64,000 bases of DNA from Falciphora oryzae (lineage: Eukaryota; Ascomycota; Sordariomycetes; Magnaporthales; Magnaporthaceae): contig JNVV01000053.1 in assembly GCA_000733355.1 (NCBI GenBank), positions 95,915 through 159,914 on the forward strand. Reading direction: 5' to 3'. Under the pieces are notes generated by a model. The model saw only the letters and a list, made by a program, of their open reading frames with translations. It had not been told where the DNA came from and ran no database searches. This document shows positions 55,945-64,000 of the stretch, piece after piece (within the stretch, counting starts at the first letter, position 1; each line of letters begins with the position of its first letter). A program made the translations under genes and the position numbers.

Positions 55945-58900
55945 TCAAGGACCCATGTGAATATACGCAGCCCAGACCCTCGGATCGCCCCCGTACCGAA
56001 GCCTACGCCTCGCAGCACGGTCCGAGATGGAGTGTCCGTCCCTGGTGCCGGCCGCGGCGCCAGCGCCGTCGGAGACGACGCCGTCGCGCGGCCTATTGGA
56101 GTCGCGCACGCCCCACACGCCGTCGCGCACGCCGCGGACCACGGCCCTGTCCGAGCCGAGGCCGCCCCGGGCGAGGCCGGCGTAGACGCTGCGGGCGACG
56201 CCGACGCAGTGGCCGTCCGACACCTCCCACAGCGAGCCGATGACGTGCTGGAACCCGGCCAGCTGGAAGGCGCTCATCAGGTGCAGCCCTTCGTCGCTCA
56301 GCTTCTTGGCGTGGCTGCTGCCCGTCAGGCAGGCGGACAGGTAGGCCAGGAAGCGCGGGCGCTCGTGCCGCCGGAACTCGTCGATGACGTCGGCGACCGT
56401 GAAGGGCGCCTCCTGCCAGTCGCGCAGCAGGAGCGCGCTCTTGAGCGGGTCGTAGGTGTCGGACTGGCCGTGGCCGGCGAAGTGGAGAATGCTGGCGTCG
56501 CGCAGCAGCCCAATCACTGCGGCCTTCTCCGGCTCCATGAGGATCGTGGCAGCTTCGATTGAGGGGGGTTCATTGGCGGTGGTGGTCGGTCGCGTCGGAC
56601 ATAACGAGTTCAGCTCCTTGCAGACGGCCTTGGCTTCGACTCTGGCGGCCGCCAGGGTGCCAAGGCCTTCGGTCTCTTCCATGGCGACGACTAGCGCCTT
56701 GAGCTGCGGGTTTGTTGGGGCTTGATTCTCCTCGGGAGCTTGGGTCGATCCTCGCAGCCGGTTGCGCTGTACAAATAGTAGTGCCTTAATGGACGGGCTA
56801 TACGATGATAGGATACGCTCCAGCAGCGTGTCCGACGGCGCCGCCCCTGGCCCGTAGCGCCCTGCGGCGTGGATCGGGAGCGAGCACAGCTCGCCAGTTG
56901 GAATCCACCACACGCGGGGCAACTCCTCGATCTCCTTCCCCTTGACCTTGCTATCCTTCTCGGCCAGCGCCGCCCTGCTTCTTTCAACCTCCTCCAGCCG
57001 GGTCAGCACCGGCAGCGCCAGCTCGTCCCAGAGCCACGCGAGCATCTCGAACATCTTGGGCTCCGAGATCCTCGGTTTCGACTTTATCGCGCCGCTCCAC
57101 GTCTTGATGTCTTCGTGTTTGAGGCCCGGCAGCGGCACCAGCTCGACGTCGCGGTCGTGGTGGACGATGAGGGCGTCGCATCGGAGCTTGCTGACGTTCA
57201 AAACCACGATTGGCCCGCCCGCCGCGGCGCGCTGCAGCCCAGTGACGTGCGGAGTCCGCATGAAGTCCTCGAAGCCCTCGAACCCCTGGATCTTTTCTAT
57301 CAGGGCATCGAACTCCTTTACGAGCTGCTCTCGCCGTGGCAGCTCAGCAAAGGAGCGCATGCCCGCATCGCTGCCCGCGGACAAAGAAGCCGACGCGGCA
57401 GCTAAGCCGGCCCTCGCGTCGCCCGGGTCCCGCGTGTCCAGCGCGTCCCGGAGACGCTCAAACTCGTCCGCGTCGGCGGCGTACTGTGGGTTGGCGCGCA
57501 GGGCGGCGACGTCGGAGCGGACCTCGAAGAGAAGACCGAGGATGATGCCCCGGCCCTCCTCGAGCAGGGCCAGGGCATCGCTGGGCTCGGCGCCGACCTC
57601 CAGCGCCGTTGCCGCCGCCAACGTCGCCAGGCCCGCGAAGCTGCGCACCATCTGCTGCTGATCGGCCTGGTGCAGGGAGCGCGGGCTGACGCGCCGAAGC
57701 TGCGCAACGGCGCCCCGGAGAAGCCCATCGGCACGCCGGAAGTCGGCCTTGTGCTTCACCAACAGCTTGGCCGCCATGAGCGCCCTCGTTACTAGCATCA
57801 ACGGCCCTGCCGTAGAGGTGTACCGCGTGCAGCTTTCGTAGGCGTCAATTGCGCCGTCCAGGTCAGCCCCAGCCCCCAGCAGGCGGAATCGTATCAGCAG
57901 GTGCTGTCCGAGGTTGTTGAGACGAGAAGTCTTCTCCTGGTCCACGTCGGAGGTGGCGTGCGCCGTGGCCTGGAGCTCCGAGATGGCGGCCGCCCAGTCC
58001 GGCGAGTCGATGGCCAGTATTGACTGGAAGTGGGCAAGGTTGTGGCGGTACATGATGTGGTTGGCGTCGCCCTCGGACGTCGACGCCACGGCGTACTCGG
58101 CCAGGGCAGCCGCCTGGCACAAGCATTCGAACTTCTCCTCGGGCGTCAGGCAATGGCCCGCGCGCTGCTCTAAAATCATCGACAGATGATGCGCGTAGTA
58201 ACCCTTCTGCTGGCTGTTCGCTGGTGACATCTCTACGCACTCCGACAGAAGCCGGACGGCTTCGTTGGTGTCCTGCCGCTGCTTGGCCTTGTTTTCCGCA
58301 TCGGGCAGCATGCGATCCACGTAAGACTGCTCGTATAGCATGTTGGCCAGCTTTGCCATTGACTCGAGCCGAAGGTCAATGTCTGGGTGGTTTTCGTCCA
58401 AGGCCGCGAGTGCCTTCCGGGCCGCGGCGGTAGCGTCGAATATGTCTTTCGTCGCGCCGGTACGGAGGTGCCGCTCGTGCAAAAGGATTGCGAGAGCGCC
58501 CCAATAGGCGTTGTTGAAGGCCGGGACTTTGCTTTCTGGCCGCTCAAACCGAGACTGGAACTCGACCGCGCGGTTCAGAAGGTCCAGGTTCCCAGTGAGG
58601 CGAAACATGCGGATGAAAGAGTTGACGCACTCCGCCCCGATGTAGCGGCGGCACTCGGAGCTCGGCGGCACCAGTTCGAACGCCTCCTTGATCACGTCCA
58701 TGTTGTGCTGCATGGTAGCCTGGGCCTCCTGCAGGCTTGCTTCGCCGTACCTCTTTGCCTCGTGCGCCTCGACCATCGAGTAGGCGAGGCAGAACATCTG
58801 ATTGGCCAAAGTTTCGTCGTGCTTGCTGCCATCGCTACCGTTTGGGATGAGGCCCCGGGAGCGCTCCGCACTGGCCACTGCGTCGCGCAAGTCACCGGGT

Positions 58901-60075
58901 GTTCTAATCAGCTTATACCTACAATAAAGCAGGGCGGAAAGATAGCCCAGGCAATGTCTCTGGCGGTAGGGCGATGCCAGCCCGTCGGCGGCTTCCTCTA
59001 GGCACTTTATGGCATAGCTGAGATCTTTTTCTTCAGGGGATGGCTGCATGACGCAGCGCCATGCCAGTCTTCTGCCGAGCATAAAAAGTGCGTCGGGCTT
59101 CCTTGCAATGTTCGGGCCCTGGCATGCGGCGAGTACAACCTTCTCGGCCGCTTCTATAGCTGCTCCGAGGCTGGATTCGGTTTTGACCTGCTGATACAGA
59201 TGCCATTTGATGTTCCTCAGGGAGCACTGGAGCGTGAACCGCCGCCAGCCATCATCCAAGTCGGCTATCTGCTTCTCATGATAGGAGACTGCATACTCGT
59301 AGGATTCTAAAGGCGAGGTATTTGCTCAAGTCAGCATCTATGCCCAGTTCCCTTGTCAAGTTTCTTCGTCAATGCATTGATGGGTGAACTTACCGATATC
59401 GAAGGCATTGGTCAGGGTAACAATTTCGTCGAACCAGTTACCGAGGAATTGCTGGACCGAGCCTTCCCGTTTATCCCGCTCATCTGGGCAAGAAATGACT
59501 GTTACAAGAGAAGCCTCGCGCTGCAGTAAAAGGGGATATACTTCGTGGCGTTCGTCGTCATCAGCCGAGCCTCTGCCGAATGCCACGATGAAGGGCAGGG
59601 AGCCTGCGGTATGCGGGTTGACCAGAAATAACCAGATCCGGCCACTCGCTTCCATCGTGCCCAGCAAGCACGCAAACCAAACGTCCTCTGTCCGCTGGAT
59701 TCTCGTTTCAAGGTCGCGCTCGAAGACGGCGCGCCGCGCAGCGGACGCCATTACCTGGGAGCTCGGGTCGTCCTCAAGCGCTGCCGCAAATTGACGCAGC
59801 TCTTCGTCCTCCATGTTATCCAGCAGCTCGCGCGGGTCACCATCCGGAGATGTCGCAGCGTCAGTGTCGCCGCCCGACGCGCCCCCTATCGAAAGGTGCC
59901 CAACCGCCTGGGTCGTGCTGGCGAGATCGCGCTCGGAGATGGCGCGCCGGGCTGCGCACAGCATGGCCTGCGAGCCCGGGCCGCCCTCGAGCACTGCCGC
60001 GAGTTCACGCAGCTCCTCGTCCCCCATGCCGCTCAACGTCTCGCTGAAATCGTCGCTTGGGAGCTCCGAAGCCAT
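55945..60075 (-). CDS. TPR-CHAT protein (separase-like cysteine protease fold)
   Basis: Exon 1 (60075-59394) and exon 2 (59306-55945) join in frame to 1347 residues. The ATG at 60075 has a good context, and the only in-frame extension begins with TTG. Residues 8-51 and 79-122 are an internal duplication (GDEELRELAAVLE... and EDEELRQFAAALE..., each ending AARRA...ERDL). Residues 125-225 are a compact segment of unknown fold. A helical TPR-like solenoid fills about 230-850, and the CHAT domain follows. ILHFAGHGQSD (His near 1171) and LAYLSACLTGSS (Cys near 1220) give the His/Cys dyad, and AAYIHMGP is the usual C-terminal strand. CHAT proteases are cut-on-signal effectors elsewhere. The substrate and trigger here are unknown. 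It is divergent from a caspase-fold gene. Confidence 0.85.
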
Positions 60076-60702
60076 GACGATGGCGCTCAAGCGTTGTTTC
60101 GATGTCTGTTCCCTGAGGTTCGGAGCAGCGTGCAAAAGGTTTGGCAGCAGATGCCGTGATGTTCGAACTGGTCAGGCTGGTGGCCCCCTAACGCAAATGG
60201 GGCTCCCTCAAGCGCCGAGTGGCGCGGTGTGGGCGGTGTGATTGAGGGCAGGCTGCCTAAACGCGGTTCCAAGGTTTCGGCACATGCTACAGCCAATAAA
60301 GAGCCTGGGGCTGGGCAGACCTGGGCCCATCACAGTGGCTGGGCGCAGGCAGGCTGACATGGTGATGGTGTGGGGGGTGTCGTTCTCGTTGGACACGTTG
60401 CGTACAGAGGCGCATCAGACGTCCCGACCTCTGTGCCAAAGCTCGTAGCCTGCCTTAACAAACGGGCGGAGACCCCAAGGGCTGGAACATATCATGGCGC
60501 GGCTCGCAACAATGAAGAAAATAAAATAAAATAAGAAAAGTGCACTTTTATGTAGGCCGTGGCCGTCTGCCCGAGAGACTCCCTGGCGATTATAAAGGCA
60601 GCCAGCTGGCTCTTCATATCCGTTCCTTACGCTAAATCTAGCATTGACCCCGCTGGCTGCAGCACCCGATCATCTCGCCACTTTTGTAGACGGAAAGCCG
60701 CC
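60076..60702. promoter_or_regulatory. Shared divergent promoter of the CHAT and caspase genes
   Basis: These 627 bases separate the two start codons. TATAAAGG at 60591-60598 lies 105 bases before the caspase ATG and is a good TATA box for it. A/T-rich AAAATAAAATAAAATAAG at 60519-60536 could exclude nucleosomes. Plus-strand TACAGCCAATAAAGAG near 60289 contains a CCAAT-type box. No perfect inverted operator is evident. Confidence 0.55.
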
Positions 60703-63111
60703 ATGATTTACGCTCTGATATTCACTCTGGCCGTTCTCGGCATGCTGAGACAGCACTTCTCCGGCAAGAAAAGAAGCACGGCTCCCGAAGCGCATCCGGC
60801 AACGCCATCAACTGACCGACTCGGCGAGGACATGGCACCTGAGGAGGTCGCAGAGCCTCGCGTGAAGTGGGCGATCCTTATCGGCATCGATCGTTATACC
60901 TACAAAGACTCGTGGAAGAACAGGAAGCGGGTATCGGTGTCGGGCCACGAGCTCACGGGACCCGGGGACCTCAGGGGCTGCGTCAACGACGCACTAGGGG
61001 TTAGGCATTATCTGATCAAAACAATGAAGATGGATCCCAACAACATCAAGCTGCTCCTGGCGCCGGTCGAGACCGAGGGCCGCGACTACGAATTTGCGCT
61101 GCCAGACAAGAGCGAGTACGAGGAGCCGACGTACGCCAACATAGTTAGGGCCCTGGCGGAGGTGCCGAGCTACGCCAAGCGAAACCACCTGGTGTTTGTG
61201 CACTACTCGGGCCACGGCGGGCAGGCGACGACGGTGTTTGCCGACCTCAAGAAGAAAAGCAGCGACGCCGTCGACCACTCCTTAATGCCGGCAAATATCG
61301 CGCGCACGGGCCGCTACCTGCGCGACGTCGAGCTCGGCGCGCTTTTGCAAGACATAGTCGCCGTAGGGGCGGTGCTGACGGTGGTGCTCGACTGCTGCCA
61401 CTCGGGCGGCGCGATCCGCGGCGACGACGACGACGGCGACGAGGACCTCGCCAACGTCCGGGGCGAGGCGATGGTCTGCAGGTCCCACCAGACCAGAGAT
61501 AGGAAGCTGGCGCCGGCGTCGGAGGATAGCATCGCGCGTTGGGGCTCGGTGCCGCTATGGATGGACGAGCCCAAAGGATTCGTCATGCTGGCCGCCTGCC
61601 TGGACTACCAGAAGGCCAAAGAGAGGAGGGAGATTCTGCGGGGCGACGACGGCAGCAACAAAGTTCGTGAGTTTTGGCACGGCCATTTGACCTACGGTCT
61701 TTTGGATACATTGCGAACCTGCGCGCCGGGCCTTAGCTCGACCGCTATATATGAGCGCCTGCGGGCAAAGGTCCAAAACGCAGTTTCGAATCAGACTCCT
61801 TACCTCATCGGTGATAGCGACCGATTTTTTTTCGGCCCCGCGCACCGGCCTAGGGTTTACGCGGTGCCCGTGCAGTCCGTCGAAAAGCATAAGAAGCGGG
61901 TCAAGCTGGCGGGCGGGCGCTTCCACGGAGTTCAAAAGGGAGCCGAATACCTAATTATGCCGCTGGATTTTAAGCTCGACAGGCGTGTTCACACTAAGGA
62001 CGTGCTGGCTCGGGTGAGGGTCGGAGAGGTCCAGTCGGGAACCTCGACCGCGGAAATCCTCGACGACCCACTGCTTAACCCTGAGCTCGGGGAGGGCTGC
62101 CCGGCGGTGTTGCGGTGCTTGCCATTGAACGCGCAAGCGACTGTTCGTTTTACCTCGACGGACAGCGGCCAGAAAAAGTTGTTTGAAGGCCTCTGGAATA
62201 AACACGCCAAGGCCCGCAAGCTGCTTCGGCTGCTGAAGGAGGAAGACGCCGGCGGCGACCCCATGTTCGACGTCGCCGTCAAAGGCGGCTACTTCCAGGT
62301 CAGGGACCGGCAGGGCGCCCTTACGAGCGCGGTGACGAGACAGCTGGGGCATCTGCGCTTAAACGCCGACGGCGGCGTGCACCGGCTGGCGCAGCGGCTG
62401 GAGCACGTTGCGCGCTACCACATGCTCCGCGGGCTGGAGAACCAGGGCTGCCGGGCGGATGGCTCCCAAAACCTTGTCGATGTCCAGATCGCGCCGTCCC
62501 CGGAAGACGTCGAGCTCGACGACGGCAAGGTTTTCCGCGCAGCCAGGGACATCAAATGCCGACACGGCGTGTACGAGGTGCCAGAGAAGCGCCTGTTCCG
62601 CATCACCATAACCAACAGGAGCGGGAGGCGGGTCGCGGTCACGATTCTGAACTTCACCCCCGAGCTTGGAATCAAGGTCATCTACCCTACCGGCGCCAAC
62701 TACGGGGTCATCCCTGGGTCTGGCCCTGGCGGGGGAGAGGGGAGGGTTTATGATGACTTTTTCGTCAAAATCCCCAAGGCCCTACGGCAGATGGCAGACG
62801 AGAAGACGGGGGACAAGGCGGCCAAAGAAAAAGGGACGGTCGAGCTGTTCAAGGTGCTGGTTTCGAGTTCCAAGTTGGACCCGGGACAGATACGGCTGGC
62901 GAAGCTGCACGAGGCGGAGAAGGAGGGCCACGGCTACCGCAGTGAGGAAGCTGATGGGGAGGAGACATCCCTGAACACCCTTGAGGGCCTACTCAGCAAG
63001 CTCATGCCACCGACGCGCGACGGCCATCCCATCGGCAGCAGGAAGAGGATGGACGACGGCGCCGAGTGGCAGGCCAAGGATATCTACATCCGAGTGCTGT
63101 CCTCGTCCTGA
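60703..63111 (+). CDS. Membrane-anchored caspase-fold (peptidase C14) protein
   Basis: A single exon of 802 residues. The ATG at 60703 is the first behind the TATA box; the longer frame upstream has no ATG. Residues 1-18 (MIYALIFTLAVLGMLRQH) form a signal anchor. The caspase p20-like domain spans about 58-345: KWAILIGIDRY, LRGCVNDALGVRHYL, HYSGHGGQA (His near 171) and VVLDCCHSGGA (Cys near 231), so the dyad is intact. An acidic loop (DDDDGDEDL) follows the Cys. Residues 650-800 include RITITNRSGRRVAVTILNFT and KVIYPTGANYG, reminiscent of the DUF4384-type beta domain that accompanies caspases in bacteria. Fungal metacaspases cleave after Arg/Lys; specificity here is unknown. The C-terminal half has no other known domain. 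Confidence 0.85.
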   Translation: MIYALIFTLAVLGMLRQHFSGKKRSTAPEAHPATPSTDRLGEDMAPEEVAEPRVKWAILIGIDRYTYKDSWKNRKRVSVSGHELTGPGDLRGCVNDALGVRHYLIKTMKMDPNNIKLLLAPVETEGRDYEFALPDKSEYEEPTYANIVRALAEVPSYAKRNHLVFVHYSGHGGQATTVFADLKKKSSDAVDHSLMPANIARTGRYLRDVELGALLQDIVAVGAVLTVVLDCCHSGGAIRGDDDDGDEDLANVRGEAMVCRSHQTRDRKLAPASEDSIARWGSVPLWMDEPKGFVMLAACLDYQKAKERREILRGDDGSNKVREFWHGHLTYGLLDTLRTCAPGLSSTAIYERLRAKVQNAVSNQTPYLIGDSDRFFFGPAHRPRVYAVPVQSVEKHKKRVKLAGGRFHGVQKGAEYLIMPLDFKLDRRVHTKDVLARVRVGEVQSGTSTAEILDDPLLNPELGEGCPAVLRCLPLNAQATVRFTSTDSGQKKLFEGLWNKHAKARKLLRLLKEEDAGGDPMFDVAVKGGYFQVRDRQGALTSAVTRQLGHLRLNADGGVHRLAQRLEHVARYHMLRGLENQGCRADGSQNLVDVQIAPSPEDVELDDGKVFRAARDIKCRHGVYEVPEKRLFRITITNRSGRRVAVTILNFTPELGIKVIYPTGANYGVIPGSGPGGGEGRVYDDFFVKIPKALRQMADEKTGDKAAKEKGTVELFKVLVSSSKLDPGQIRLAKLHEAEKEGHGYRSEEADGEETSLNTLEGLLSKLMPPTRDGHPIGSRKRMDDGAEWQAKDIYIRVLSSS

Positions 63112-63315
63112 TGAGGAAAACTCAATTTATATTCGGGATCTGTCATTATTTTGTGTAAACCTCTACCCTAGAATCCAGTCCGTCGACTCCTTTTTTGCCT
63201 TGGCTCTATAGCTTGTACAAGATATGATGACCAGTAAATGCCGTTCCCTGGCTCTCCGCGACCGTCCCCCCTCGTAGCAATAACAAAACCCAAGTAGCAA
63301 AGCACCCCTTGACTC

Positions 63316-64000
63316 CTAAACTCCCTCATTGGCCTCATAAAACTCCTCACTCTCATCGCTATCATCGGACACGTCTTCGAAGCTGTCTTCATACTCGCAA
63401 AAGTCCCAGGGGATGTCCTGGGACGATTCCTCAAACTCGTCCCCAGACAGGTCCCCCATCTTGTCATCCTCGTCGACCTCCTCAATCTCATCTTCGTAAA
63501 GGATGTAGTCTCCGCCAATCTTGCCTCTCTCGAACTTGCCATCCAGCTCGTCCGCCTCGGGCGCGCCCGCCAGCTCCACCTGAAGCTCGTCCTCGTCCTC
63601 GTCGCCGTCGCCGCGCGAGCCGACCATGGACTTCCAGCGCACGCCCTTGCCCAGGTACGCGCTGTCGGCGGAGCGGGCCGCGAACCACGAGAAGCGCACG
63701 CGCCGGTACACCACGGCGTAGACGCGCTCCCCCTGTGCCGTGTAGCTCAGCCTCTCGCCGGAGCTGGCGCCCGTCTCCACCGCGGCCGTGAGCGGCCCGG
63801 CCCCGCCCAGCCACGCGCCCGTAGCTATAGCAGCCACAGGTACATCAGCCGACACGCCCGCGTCCCTTCCGCGGCGGCTGCAGTGCGACACGGTCGCGTC
63901 GGTGAGCGTCTCGAACGCGCATACGAGGTAGGCGTTTCCGCCGCGGCGGCGACCGCCGACACCGGGGGGCCGCGTGGCCTCGGACTCGAGCCAGGCGCGC
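63316..64000 (-). CDS. Conserved fungal protein of unknown function with acidic tail, C-terminal part
   Basis: The minus-strand frame is open from the right window edge to the TGA/TAA region at 63316, so the start lies outside. It reads NAYLVCAFETLTDATVSHCS, a Gly/Ala-rich segment, RVYAVVYRRVRFSWFAARSA, LGKGVRWKSMVG, and then a tail of more than 90 residues rich in Asp and Glu. The first blocks look like a folded domain seen in other Pezizomycotina hypothetical proteins. I do not know its function. The gene converges on the caspase gene with about 200 bases between stops. Confidence 0.65.
   Translation of the reverse strand, partial: RAWLESEATRPPGVGGRRRGGNAYLVCAFETLTDATVSHCSRRGRDAGVSADVPVAAIATGAWLGGAGPLTAAVETGASSGERLSYTAQGERVYAVVYRRVRFSWFAARSADSAYLGKGVRWKSMVGSRGDGDEDEDELQVELAGAPEADELDGKFERGKIGGDYILYEDEIEEVDEDDKMGDLSGDEFEESSQDIPWDFCEYEDSFEDVSDDSDESEEFYEANEGV

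Noticed and set aside
56325..58547. Several ORFs of 60-240 codons on both strands within the CHAT gene
   Set aside because: They are alternative frames of a long GC-rich coding exon with clear CHAT motifs in the main frame.
60559..60702. 48-residue N-terminal extension of the caspase protein
   Set aside because: It begins with GTG, contains the TATA box at 60591, and would bury the signal anchor; ATG 60703 is the sensible start.

Overview
The window looks like chromosomal DNA of a filamentous ascomycete (Pezizomycotina, probably a Sordariomycete; I cannot name the species). The host genes have short introns (about 50-90 nt) with fungal branch points. The transposons carry C-to-T/G-to-A decay and many TAA/TAG stops, as expected from repeat-induced point mutation (RIP). 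One 86-base run of N marks an assembly gap.

Layout. Positions 1-12706 are a gene-containing arm: the start of an NADPH-dependent SDR aldehyde reductase (minus), a diverged RNase H-fold protein (plus), a 10-exon SNF2/RING helicase (minus), an 8-exon NACHT NTPase fused to C2H2 zinc fingers (plus), a diverged tandem-repeat field containing the N gap, and a small secreted precursor with a Kex2-type site (minus). Positions 12707-16656 show no gene I can support.

Positions 16657-55199 are a nested transposon block. To its left are two consecutive retroposon insertions at one target site: a non-autonomous element (here called A) and a 5'-truncated LINE. Next comes a Ty3/gypsy chromovirus (C, 19166-51958; about 7.0 kb once insertions are removed). 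C is interrupted by a 115-bp solo LTR, by a second chromovirus (E, 19837-35535), by a solo LTR of its own family, by a third gypsy element in reverse orientation (D2, 37496-44715), and by two tandem A copies (45849-48315). E is itself split by D1 (20955-29125), a sister copy of D2. D1 in turn holds a miniature LTR element (TRIM, 24455-25002) and another solo LTR (H, 28411-28802). Nearly every insertion can be proved from a target-site duplication, and several from an empty site in a sister copy. A pogo/Fot1-type DNA transposon (51977-54943) follows.

Positions 55200-64000 return to host genes: a 3' remnant of an SDR gene broken by a LINE tail and a frameshift, a TPR-CHAT protease gene (minus), a membrane-anchored caspase-fold protease (plus) divergent from it across a 627-bp shared promoter region, and an acidic conserved protein running off the right end (minus). 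The CHAT/caspase pair, both clan CD protease folds, is the best candidate here for an undescribed system. Its joint function is inference only.
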